This document shows positions 36,440 to 44,466 of a stretch of 64,000 nt of DNA, piece by piece; position 1 is the first letter of the stretch, and the number at the start of each line of letters is the position of its first letter. The stretch is from NCBI GenBank assembly GCA_028066595.1, contig JALCBJ010000010.1, positions 1 to 64,000 of the forward strand. Reading direction: 5' to 3'. This stretch comes from Thermoanaerobaculia bacterium. Its GTDB lineage: Bacteria > Acidobacteriota > Thermoanaerobaculia > Multivoradales > J023. Below the pieces are notes generated by a model. That model had not been told where the DNA came from. It saw nothing but the letters and a program-made list of their open reading frames with translations, and did no database searches. Made by a program: the position numbers and the translations under genes.

Positions 36440-37135
36440 ATGAGCCTTTGGAAGAGGATCGGTCGCGCCGAACAAGAGCTCGATAGTTACAAGGACATCG
36501 GCCTTTCCGTCTTTCTGACAGTCTTGCTGATCCTGTCCTTCGGGATCTTCCCCTTTGTAGATCTGCACGAGCTTTCCGGTCGACTGGTTTCCTTGGGTTT
36601 CACCGGCCTGTTTCTCGCCGGCAGCCTCATCGGTGACCTCGGGCGCGGGTCGCGTCGCGTCGTCCTCGGGTTGGCGATCGCCGGAGCGGTTCTGACCTGG
36701 GTGCCGGCAACGGCATCCGAGGAGTGGTTGTGGATCTGCCGACTGGCGGTTTCGATCGTATTCATTCTGGTGATCAGCGTCGCGCTGCTACGTCAGGTCT
36801 TCCGGCCGGGCGAGATCAACTGGCACCGCTTCCGAGGCGCCACCGCGGTCTACGTGCTGATGGGATTTCTTTTAGCCCTAGGATTCGTCTTGCTCGAGGG
36901 CCTGGCGCCCGGCTCGTTCGACGGGTGGGCTCAGCAGCCTCGGGACCACCAGATCCGCGATGCGGTCTACTTCAGTTTCGTCACGCTGACCACGCTCGGG
37001 TATGGTGATATCACCCCCATCGGCGAGGGGGCCCGCAACCTGGCCGTGGTCGAGGCGCTCATCGGCCAGATCTTCCTGGCCATCCTCATCGGGCGGCTGG
37101 TCACCTTGTCGGGGCAAACCGAAGGCGACCACTGA
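36440..37135 (+). CDS. Potassium-channel-like ion channel
   Basis: The 231-aa membrane protein has about four N-terminal hydrophobic helices, then an extracytoplasmic turret, a pore helix, the selectivity filter TTLGYGD in FVTLTTLGYGDITP, and a final helix (LIGQIFLAILIGRLVTL). This is the ion-transport-2 (Kch-like) pore architecture. No cytoplasmic RCK domain is present. The filter predicts K+ selectivity. The gene follows the kinase, and its 3' end overlaps an opposing small gene. Confidence 0.85.
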   Translation: MSLWKRIGRAEQELDSYKDIGLSVFLTVLLILSFGIFPFVDLHELSGRLVSLGFTGLFLAGSLIGDLGRGSRRVVLGLAIAGAVLTWVPATASEEWLWICRLAVSIVFILVISVALLRQVFRPGEINWHRFRGATAVYVLMGFLLALGFVLLEGLAPGSFDGWAQQPRDHQIRDAVYFSFVTLTTLGYGDITPIGEGARNLAVVEALIGQIFLAILIGRLVTLSGQTEGDH

Positions 37136-37572
37136 CAGCCTCTCAGGTCGTCGCGCCTGGATCTGCCACGGCGGCCGATAGTGCCGCTTCGATCTATGCT
37201 TCCCACGCCTCGACGGTAGCCGTCAGCGTCGACCTCGAAATCGATGACTTCATACGCCAGCCAATGCTTGGCCACCATCTGCAAGCTCGAGACTGCCTGC
37301 TCGATCAGGAAGGAAAACGCCTGCGCGTCGGCAGGGAACTCCTTCTGATGCTCGACGAATAGGTTGACACGGTTCAACACCTCGGAATCTTCGGGATGAA
37401 GAGGCCCAAGACTACGAAGGAACTCTTGGTCGATGAGCTCTTCCCGGGTCGGCTGCCGTTGAGGAAAGGTTCGGAACGAGTCGTGGATCCACATCGTTCC
37501 CAGCAGAACGACCCAGAGCGCCGCGACGACAGCGTAGCCCACAAATAGTCGAGTCACTCGGGAACGATTCAT
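36967..37572 (-). CDS. Small membrane-anchored hypothetical protein
   Basis: The frame begins with a membrane anchor (LFVGYAVVAALWVVLLGTMW) and a soluble part with PTREELIDQEFLRSLGPLHPEDSEVLNRV, which looks like real protein. The last ~60 residues are antisense to the channel gene, Arg-rich and unlike a folded domain, so the true 3' end may have been changed by a frameshift near 37150-37200. I recognise no family. The stretch 37136-37573 between the channel and the acyltransferase holds only this gene. Confidence 0.45.
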   Translation of the reverse strand: MNRSRVTRLFVGYAVVAALWVVLLGTMWIHDSFRTFPQRQPTREELIDQEFLRSLGPLHPEDSEVLNRVNLFVEHQKEFPADAQAFSFLIEQAVSSLQMVAKHWLAYEVIDFEVDADGYRRGVGSIDRSGTIGRRGRSRRDDLRGCQWSPSVCPDKVTSRPMRMARKIWPMSASTTARLRAPSPMGVISPYPSVVSVTKLK

Positions 37573-37660
37573 GTAGGCAACTTAGCCCGACAATGTGTCG
37601 GAGCGCGGCCGCTGTCGCGGCGGGATCTAGGCAATCGTCGACGTACGAGCCCCTTCGTCT

Positions 37661-39091
37661 TCAGGGTCCCAGGCCCAAGGCCGCTTCCAACTCGTGGAGG
37701 GACGTCTCTACGAGCCGCGTGAGATCCCGTGCATCATCGAGCATCTCAGGGCATGAACTGGCGGAAATCGACAAGGTTCCGTTGTAACTGAAGACCGGCA
37801 TGATGAGACCGACTCCGTCGAAAATCGGCGCGGTACCGTAGTGCGCCAAAAGCTCGGCACCTGCCAGGTAGAGCGGCACTTGCGGGCCCGGGACATTGGT
37901 GATGACCACGTTGAAGATGGGTTTGTGTTTCTCGGCCAGGTGGCCGCGGGTGTAGAGCCGAGCAGCCAGTCCCCCGATGCCGAAAGGAACCAGCCTGCTG
38001 TATTCCATGAGCGTCCGGGCGCCGATCGCCTGGTGGTAGGTCTTGGCTTCTTTGGCTCCTGTCTGGATGGCCTCGAGCCGAGCCTGTGGATCTGCAACGT
38101 CAGTCGCCAGAGATACCAGCATGGCCGACACCAAGTTGCCACCGCTTCCTGCCTCGTCGTCGTCCCGAATCGACACCGGCACCATGGCCACCAAGCTGCG
38201 TTCTGGCAACGCCGCACGCTGCTCGAGGTAGGCTCGGAGGGCTCCCGAGCAAACGGCCAACACGGCGTCGTTGACGGTGCAACCCACGGCTCGCCGGATG
38301 GCCTTGAAGCGCTCTAGTTGCAGGCGGGTACCACTCCATGAGCGCTTCTGCGAGACGCTCTGGTTGAAAAGGGTTGATGGAGCGGAGAATGGTAGAGGTG
38401 GGGGAGTGACTTTGCCCAAGGCCCAGACCGCGCCGCTCTTGGCCAGGCCGCGAACCGTTTCGGCAACCGTGCTCGAAAAAACGCCAGCGTCGAAATCGCG
38501 GCCGGCGGCCCGTAGCAGGTCGAGCCGGGTGGGACCCCGGCCCACGGGCGCATCGTTTTGGCCTGCCTTCAGAGTCGTTCCCGGCGGAGGTGGATCGGGT
38601 GCTGGATCGTAGAGTGCTGCCATGATCTCGGCACCGGAGATGCCGTCGATGGCGGCGTGGTGTACACGGGTGATCAGCGCGACGGAACCCTTCTCGAACT
38701 GGTCCAAGGAATCGACGTTCTCGACGAAGAGGATCTGCCACAGTGGCCGGTCGCGATCGAGCGTGCGGGCGAATTCGTAGTTCACCAGGGCTCGAAGCTC
38801 CTTGCGGCCGCTGGGCGCTGGCAGCTGGGTTTTCTGGAGGTGGTAACCGAGATCGAACGCGTCGTCGTCTACCCAGTAGGGTCGGCCGAGTCCGAGTGGA
38901 ACCGAAGCCAGTTTGCGTTGGAGCGTCGGGATCATCCGGACACGAGACGCCAGCAGTTCCCGAACTGCTTCGAACTTGAGCGGTCCGTGAGGTGTTCGGC
39001 CGGAGACGATCGACACGCCGCCCACGTGCATCGGAGCGTTGTCGGTCTCCAAGGTGAGAAAGGAAGCGTCGAGGCCGGAGAGCTGTTGCAC
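37661..39091 (-). CDS. Wax ester synthase/diacylglycerol acyltransferase (WS/DGAT)
   Basis: A 476-aa enzyme that transfers acyl groups from acyl-CoA to long-chain alcohols or diacylglycerol, making storage wax esters or triacylglycerols. It has LSGLDASFLTLETDNAPMHVG at the N-terminus, the catalytic HHAAIDG (HHxxxDG) motif, and the conserved VPVSIR and NVVITNVPGPQVPLYLAGA segments (cited in part). The GTG at 39091 is chosen because it gives the usual family length and follows the lipase stop by 25 bp; the frame stays open upstream to 39280. It is the second gene of a lipase-WS/DGAT pair. Confidence 0.92.
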   Translation of the reverse strand: MQQLSGLDASFLTLETDNAPMHVGGVSIVSGRTPHGPLKFEAVRELLASRVRMIPTLQRKLASVPLGLGRPYWVDDDAFDLGYHLQKTQLPAPSGRKELRALVNYEFARTLDRDRPLWQILFVENVDSLDQFEKGSVALITRVHHAAIDGISGAEIMAALYDPAPDPPPPGTTLKAGQNDAPVGRGPTRLDLLRAAGRDFDAGVFSSTVAETVRGLAKSGAVWALGKVTPPPLPFSAPSTLFNQSVSQKRSWSGTRLQLERFKAIRRAVGCTVNDAVLAVCSGALRAYLEQRAALPERSLVAMVPVSIRDDDEAGSGGNLVSAMLVSLATDVADPQARLEAIQTGAKEAKTYHQAIGARTLMEYSRLVPFGIGGLAARLYTRGHLAEKHKPIFNVVITNVPGPQVPLYLAGAELLAHYGTAPIFDGVGLIMPVFSYNGTLSISASSCPEMLDDARDLTRLVETSLHELEAALGLGP

Positions 39092-39116
39092 GGAGTGAAT
39101 CCCGTACCCGGGTCGT

Positions 39117-39953
39117 TCAAGTACTGGTTGGGAAATCGGTGGGAAAGACCGCGTCTGGCCGGCCTGGCTGACGGAGGCGCGATCTGCCCACGGGCTCGGG
39201 GTAGAGGAAGCGGCGTGTGCCAGATCGCTCGAATCTGCGCCAGGAGCCTTCGGGCTGAGCCAGACGATCGGCGATGGCATGGAGCGCCAGAGGATTTACC
39301 CCGAGTCCCAAGTGGCTACCGGGAACGCGAATGTTCTCGGCGATTTCCGACTCTTCGAGCACGCACGTGGGCCAGGCCGTGATGCCGTCGCCACAGGAGT
39401 AGATGGCCGTGGTGGGAACCGGAGGATTCTCCCGCACCATGCGATAGGTCTCCGGGTCGATCTGATCGAGTGTCTGACCCGACAGCTGTTCGAAGAGACG
39501 CCAGGCGTGATTGGCCCGGTGGTCGTCGTTGAACGGACTGCCGAGTGAGATGACGCAACGTACCCATTCGGGCTTGTGATTGGCTAGCCATCGACAGTAG
39601 ACCCCTCCCAGGCTCCAACCTACGAGGCTGACCTTGCGTCGATAGCGCCGATGGAGCTGCCGAAGGCGTTCGATCAGCTCGGCTTCGAGATGCGGGTCGA
39701 GCCCGAAGTTGCGGCCGAGCTTCCAACAGTGGGAGCGCCAACCGTTGCGTTGCAGGAACTTCCGGAGTGGCCGGGTAGAGATGCCGGACGCGACAAAGCC
39801 GGGTAACACCATGACGGGGTGACCGTCGCCCTGGGGACCCCGGTCGAGAATCGGTGACGTCGCGTAGGTCGTCGCCAGCTCCCAGAGAGCACGTCCTTCC
39901 AACGCGAGCAGGAAGAGAGAAGGCGGTTTGACGGTCTCACGGTCACGCTCCAT
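39117..39953 (-). CDS. Alpha/beta-hydrolase (lipase/esterase-like)
   Basis: The 278-aa protein is an alpha/beta hydrolase: GHPVMVLPGFVAS forms the oxyanion-hole strand. The nucleophile elbow is VGWSLGGVY, the acid is likely Asp in SCGDGITAW, and the histidine is in VPGSHLGLG. The start ATG 39953 follows a GGAGGA ribosome binding site; an in-frame ATG lies upstream at 40073 without one. Its link to a WS/DGAT gene suggests turnover of storage lipids, though PHA/lipid esterase activity is not proven. No signal peptide is seen. Confidence 0.88.
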   Translation of the reverse strand: MERDRETVKPPSLFLLALEGRALWELATTYATSPILDRGPQGDGHPVMVLPGFVASGISTRPLRKFLQRNGWRSHCWKLGRNFGLDPHLEAELIERLRQLHRRYRRKVSLVGWSLGGVYCRWLANHKPEWVRCVISLGSPFNDDHRANHAWRLFEQLSGQTLDQIDPETYRMVRENPPVPTTAIYSCGDGITAWPTCVLEESEIAENIRVPGSHLGLGVNPLALHAIADRLAQPEGSWRRFERSGTRRFLYPEPVGRSRLRQPGRPDAVFPTDFPTST

Positions 39954-40181
39954 AGAAGTCCTCCGAATGTCTGGTCCCTCGGCAATCGCCGACGGGCCAA
40001 CGAGAATTATAGGCGCCGCCGGGCGACCGTCGTCGTGTGGCGGTCTCCCGCAGCAATTCTCGTATTCACCCATGAGTTCACGACACCTGTCGTAGACTGA
40101 GAGCGGGTAAGATCCCCTAGTTCGCCCGCCCGAGCACGTGCCGTTCGTGTCTTTCCTTCTTCGGCTCCAGGAGACTTGTCG

Positions 40182-40940
40182 ATGAGCGATTCCCAGAATC
40201 CTGCACCTCCCACCCCGCCTTCCGACTCGCCACCACCGCCTCCGGCATCGCCGCCGCCTCCCGCCGCTCCGCCGCCGGGTGGGGGAGCAGGATCAGGTGG
40301 GCCGCGAGCCGACGGCCCGCGGATTCCTTGGGAGGAGCGAGAGCAGAGAGGCTTCGTGGGTGCGTTCGTCGACACGGTGAAGCTCGTCGTGCAGCAGCCC
40401 GCGGAGGCCTTCGGGCGGATCCGCGCCGATGGCGACTATGTACAGCCGCTGCTCTTCGGCGGCTTGATCCTCCTGGCCGTTACGTTGTTCAACGTATTGT
40501 TCAGCGTGCTCTGGGGTGCCCTCTTCAGTAGCTCCTCGGGCCTGGGAGCCATGGCCGCCGCCGGCGGCATCGGGATGATGATGGGGATCGTGGTGATCAT
40601 CGTTGCTCCGGTCGTGATCGTGATCATGCTGTTCCTCATGGCAGGGATCTTCCATGGCATCCTGAGCTTGGCCGGCGGATTGAACTCCTCCCAGACTGGC
40701 TTCGAAGGATCCTTCAAGGTGGTCGCCTACGCCTCGGTTTCCGGCGTCCTTGGGATCATTCCTATCGTCGGCTCGCTGTTGCACCTGGGAGCGTTCGGCT
40801 ACTTGAGCTACATCGGTCTGCCCCGCGCCCATCGATGCACCGACCAGCAGGCTCTGTATGCCTTGATCCCATTGGCAATATGCGGCGGCTGCGGAGTGCT
40901 GGCGATGATCTTCAATACGATCAGCGCGATCTTTCTCTGA
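40182..40940 (+). CDS. Yip1-family membrane protein with Pro-rich N-terminus
   Basis: The 252-aa protein has a low-complexity Pro/Gly tail (residues 1-45) facing the cytoplasm. WEEREQRGFVGAFVDTVKLVVQQPAEAF comes next, the usual entry of bacterial Yip1/YIP1-like proteins, and then five hydrophobic helices. ATG 40182 follows AGGAG by 8 nt. Bacterial members have no established role; they may organise membranes. It is followed 25 bp later by a DUF2752 gene. Confidence 0.8.
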   Translation: MSDSQNPAPPTPPSDSPPPPPASPPPPAAPPPGGGAGSGGPRADGPRIPWEEREQRGFVGAFVDTVKLVVQQPAEAFGRIRADGDYVQPLLFGGLILLAVTLFNVLFSVLWGALFSSSSGLGAMAAAGGIGMMMGIVVIIVAPVVIVIMLFLMAGIFHGILSLAGGLNSSQTGFEGSFKVVAYASVSGVLGIIPIVGSLLHLGAFGYLSYIGLPRAHRCTDQQALYALIPLAICGGCGVLAMIFNTISAIFL

Positions 40941-40965
40941 GTTTCTCTGAGGGAGCTCACTGGCC

Positions 40966-41370
40966 GTGAACCCGGACAGTCCTCAGCCCAGAGGATTCCA
41001 ACTCGGACTCCTCTGGGGATCTGTCTCTGCGCTGTCGATCTTGATTTCGCCGCTGGCACCGTGGCTCGCCGAACGCTCCGATTCCTTCTGCGTGATCAAG
41101 GCCCTGACCGGTGTACCCTGTCCAGGTTGCGGCACTACGAGAGCTGCGCTGGCCTTGGCGCAGCTCGACGTGGCGCACGCATTCGTGTCCTTTCCGCTGC
41201 AGAGCTTCGCTTGGTCGGTGTTCATCGTCGGCGGGCTGGTCGCGGGCGCTTGGTCCTTGTCGCGGCGTGACTTACCCAGTCTGCCGCGTCGGGTTCCAAA
41301 GTGGGTCTTCGGCCTGGCGGTCGTTCTGGTGATGGCAAATTGGGGCTACTGCATCGTGACCGGCGTCTGA
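40966..41370 (+). CDS. DUF2752 membrane protein
   Basis: This 134-aa protein has the DUF2752 signature PCPGCGTTRAALALAQLDVAHAF, with two cysteines next to a membrane helix, flanked by two further helices. GTG start at 40966 after GGGAG. The pairing with a Yip1-family protein suggests a common membrane role. Function is not known. Confidence 0.85.
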   Translation: MNPDSPQPRGFQLGLLWGSVSALSILISPLAPWLAERSDSFCVIKALTGVPCPGCGTTRAALALAQLDVAHAFVSFPLQSFAWSVFIVGGLVAGAWSLSRRDLPSLPRRVPKWVFGLAVVLVMANWGYCIVTGV

Positions 41371-41575
41371 GACCGAGGCTCGCGCCGTTGTTGGTTTTCC
41401 GGGGCGGATGCCTGCCTTGTAAGGCATTCCACGGTGTGCTTGCGAGCCGCGGGTCTCCCCGTTAGGATCCGCAACGAAAGTCCAGGCCACGCCAGTTCAG
41501 GTCTCGGAATGCTGTGCAAAGCGGCATTCGGAACGGGACTCGCTCTCAGCTCTAAACAGCCCACAGGAACCGTTC

Positions 41576-42730
41576 ATGGTCAACGTCTTCGTTCCGAAAG
41601 AGATTGCCCCGGGTGAGACCCGCGTGGCGGTGACGCCAGAGACTGTCAAGAAGATGGTCGCAGCTGGTCTCGCGGTGGCGATCGAGCAGGGCGCCGGCGC
41701 CGGCGCTCATTTCACCGACGCGACCTACGAGGATGTGGGCGCCGGAATCTCGACCGACCGGTCTGCCAGCTTTGCCGACGCCGATCTGATCCTCAGCGTT
41801 CTCTCGCCCCCGGCGTCGGACCTCGCGCAGATGAAGCAGTCCTCGATGGTTGTAGCGCTCATGGCGCCTCACCAGAACCACGACGAGATCAAGGCTCTGA
41901 AGGAAGGCCGTGTGAGCTGCCTGGCGATGGAACTGGTGCCCCGCATCAGTCGAGCGCAGGCCATGGACGCGCTGTCGTCCCAGGCGTCGATCGCCGGATA
42001 CAAGGCCGTGCTCCTGGCGGCTCAGCGGCTCGGCAAGTACTTCCCGCTGCTGATGACCGCTGCTGGGACGATTCCGCCGGCCAGAGTCGTGGTCATGGGA
42101 GCCGGTGTCGCTGGCCTTCAGGCGGTGGCAACCGCCAAGCGGCTCGGGGCCGTCGTGGAAGTGTCCGATATCCGCGACGTGGTGAAAGAGCAGGTCGAAT
42201 CCCTGGGTGGGAAGTTCATCGAGCTGCCCGACATGGGAGGCGGGGAAGGCGAGGGCGGCTACGCTCGCGAGATGGGCGAGGAGTTTCTCCGCCGGCAGCG
42301 GGAGATCGTCACCCGTCACGTCTCCCAGGCCGACGTCGTGATCTGCACGGCGCTGATTCCGGGCAAGAAGGCGCCAACCCTGGTCACCGAAGAGATGGTG
42401 AAAGGCATGAAGGAAGGCTCGATCGTGGTCGATCTTGCCGTGGCCCAGGGAGGCAACTGTGAGCTGTCCAAGGACGGTGAGGAGGTCACGGAACACGGAG
42501 TCTTGATCCTGGGCCCGTCGAACCTACCGGCTGAGACTTCGGTGGATGCCAGTCAGCTCTACGCTCGCAATATTTGGGCTTTGCTGGACAGCATCCTCGA
42601 CAAAGACGCGGAGCAGCCAGCGCCCAAGCTCGACTTCGAGGACGAAGTCATCGACGGTGCGCTTCTGACACACGATGGCGAGATCCGACACGCACCCACG
42701 CGTGAAGCGATAGAAGGAGGTACGGCATGA
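41576..42730 (+). CDS. pntAA: NAD(P) transhydrogenase subunit alpha, part 1 (NAD(H)-binding)
   Basis: The 384-aa soluble domain I of proton-translocating transhydrogenase binds NAD(H). It carries VPKEIAPGETRVAVTPETV, the RVVVMGAGVAGLQAVATAKRLGA Rossmann motif and the mobile loop region GGYAREMGEEF. Together with PntAB and PntB it couples proton entry to NADPH formation. The ATG at 41576 follows AGGA. The three subunits are separate, as in alphaproteobacteria and other phyla with split PntA. The 205 bp before it hold no gene and only a tiny TGCCTT/AAGGCA hairpin at about 41411. Confidence 0.95.
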   Translation: MVNVFVPKEIAPGETRVAVTPETVKKMVAAGLAVAIEQGAGAGAHFTDATYEDVGAGISTDRSASFADADLILSVLSPPASDLAQMKQSSMVVALMAPHQNHDEIKALKEGRVSCLAMELVPRISRAQAMDALSSQASIAGYKAVLLAAQRLGKYFPLLMTAAGTIPPARVVVMGAGVAGLQAVATAKRLGAVVEVSDIRDVVKEQVESLGGKFIELPDMGGGEGEGGYAREMGEEFLRRQREIVTRHVSQADVVICTALIPGKKAPTLVTEEMVKGMKEGSIVVDLAVAQGGNCELSKDGEEVTEHGVLILGPSNLPAETSVDASQLYARNIWALLDSILDKDAEQPAPKLDFEDEVIDGALLTHDGEIRHAPTREAIEGGTA

Positions 42731-43029
42731 CCGAAGCCGTCGTGATGGGCCCGCTCTTGATAGGACTCTATGTGTTCGTGCTGGCGATCTTCGTCGGTTT
42801 CGAGATCATCACCAAGATCCCGCCGACACTGCATACCCCGCTGATGTCGGGCGCCAATGCCATCTCCGGCATCACCATCGTCGGCGCCTTGGTCGCTGCG
42901 CAAGGCGCCGATCCCAACACGTCCACTCTGCTCGGCCTTTTCGCCATCATTACCGCCACCATCAACGTGGTGGGCGGCTTCCTGGTCACCGACCGCATGC
43001 TGCGCATGTTCGGCAAGAAGAAAAAATAG
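42727..43029 (+). CDS. pntAB: NAD(P) transhydrogenase subunit alpha, part 2 (membrane)
   Basis: A 100-aa membrane subunit with three hydrophobic helices and the conserved VGFEIITKIPPTLHTPLMSGANAISGI segment, cited in part, which closes the proton channel with PntB. Its ATG overlaps the pntAA stop (ATGA), behind a strong AAGGAGG site. Confidence 0.95.
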   Translation: MTEAVVMGPLLIGLYVFVLAIFVGFEIITKIPPTLHTPLMSGANAISGITIVGALVAAQGADPNTSTLLGLFAIITATINVVGGFLVTDRMLRMFGKKKK

Positions 43030-43041
43030 GACGCCGCAGAC

Positions 43042-44466
43042 ATGAGCTTTCTCGTCCCTACCCTCTATTTGCTGTCGGCCGTTCTCTTCATCCTGGGCTT
43101 GAAAGGGCTGACGCGAGTCAAGTCCGCACGCCGCGGCAATGCTCTCGCGTCGCTGGCCATGCTGATCGCGGTCCTCGCAACCCTCGTCGAGATGGGTGTC
43201 GTCAACTACACGTTCATTCTCATCGGCCTCGCGGTCGGCGGGCTCGTGGGAGCAGTGGCCGCCGTCAAAGTCGAGATGACGTCGATGCCCGAGATGGTTG
43301 CGCTGTTCAACGGATCGGGCGGTGGCGCTTCGGCGCTAGTCGCTTCATCGGTGCTCTGGGGTTCGGTCATCGAACCAGGGTCCGGACAGACGGCTGTGGC
43401 CGTGCTGGCGCACGCACCCGGCGTCACCACGGTGCTTTCGATGTTGATCGGTGCCCTGACGCTCTCGGGCTCGGTGGTGGCCTACGCCAAGCTGGCGGGC
43501 AAGATGTCGGGCAACCCGATCCTGCTACCGGGCCGACATGTGCTCAACGGTCTGCTACTCGCCGGCTCTCTGGGCCTCGGAGTTTGGGCGATGTTCAGCG
43601 TATCCGATCCGGCCACACTGTCGATGGTCGCCGTCCTGGTCCTGGTACTCAGTCTGATCCTGGGAGTCATGCTGGTGATCCCGATCGGTGGTGCCGACAT
43701 GCCGGTGGTCATCTCTCTCCTCAACAGCTATTCGGGCCTCGCCGCGTCGGCCACCGGCTTCGTCCTGCAGAACAACGTGCTGATCATCTCGGGGGCTTTG
43801 GTCGGTGCTTCTGGCTTGATCTTGACCCAGATCATGTGCGTGGCGATGAACCGGACACTCGCCAATGTGTTGTTCGGTGGCTTCGGAATGGAAGCCGACG
43901 CTGGGGCCACTTCGGGCGCCGCCGCCGAATACGGTGTTGTTCGTTCGTTCAGCGCCGAAGAGGCGGCGCTGGTACTCGAGAACGCGGAGTCGGTGATGTT
44001 CGTGCCGGGCTATGGTCTCGCGGTCGCTCAAGCGCAGCACGCCGTCCGAGAGCTGGCCAACCAGATGGAGAAACGCGGAACCAAAGTGGCCTACGCAATC
44101 CATCCGGTGGCTGGGCGCATGCCGGGCCACATGAACGTCCTGTTGGCGGAAGCCGACGTGCCGTACGAGCAACTCTTGGAGATGGACAACGCCAATCCGG
44201 AATTCCGCAATACCGACGTTGCGATCATCGTCGGTGCCAACGACGTGGTGAACCCTGCAGCGGAGAAGGCACCGGGCAGCCCGATCTACGGCATGCCGGT
44301 GCTCGAGGTCTGGAATGCCGCTACCGTGATCATGATCAAGCGCAGCCTTTCGCCGGGATTTGCCGGCATCAAGAACGAGCTCTTCGAGTACGAGAACACG
44401 ATGATGCTGTTCGAAGATGCGAAGAAGGCAGTGCAGGGCATCGTCACCGAGATGAAGGAGCTGTGA
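43042..44466 (+). CDS. pntB: NAD(P) transhydrogenase subunit beta (NADP(H)-binding)
   Basis: The 474-aa subunit has eight or nine membrane helices (domain II). A C-terminal NADP(H)-binding domain III follows, with VMFVPGYGLAVAQAQHAVREL, IHPVAGRMPGHMNVLLAEA, and IIVGANDVVNPAAEKAPGSPIYGMP (cited in part), all highly conserved. It completes the transhydrogenase in the inner membrane. Its stop overlaps the start of the gamma-glutamyltransferase gene (GTGA). Confidence 0.96.
   Translation: MSFLVPTLYLLSAVLFILGLKGLTRVKSARRGNALASLAMLIAVLATLVEMGVVNYTFILIGLAVGGLVGAVAAVKVEMTSMPEMVALFNGSGGGASALVASSVLWGSVIEPGSGQTAVAVLAHAPGVTTVLSMLIGALTLSGSVVAYAKLAGKMSGNPILLPGRHVLNGLLLAGSLGLGVWAMFSVSDPATLSMVAVLVLVLSLILGVMLVIPIGGADMPVVISLLNSYSGLAASATGFVLQNNVLIISGALVGASGLILTQIMCVAMNRTLANVLFGGFGMEADAGATSGAAAEYGVVRSFSAEEAALVLENAESVMFVPGYGLAVAQAQHAVRELANQMEKRGTKVAYAIHPVAGRMPGHMNVLLAEADVPYEQLLEMDNANPEFRNTDVAIIVGANDVVNPAAEKAPGSPIYGMPVLEVWNAATVIMIKRSLSPGFAGIKNELFEYENTMMLFEDAKKAVQGIVTEMKEL

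Noticed and set aside
41408-41424. Small hairpin TGCCTT/AAGGCA upstream of pntAA as a riboswitch
   Set aside because: Only 6 bp with a 2-nt loop and no conserved riboswitch core.
43584-44462. Upstream extension of the ggt frame inside pntB
   Set aside because: It is read in another frame of a highly conserved gene, and the ggt signal peptide starts at 44463.
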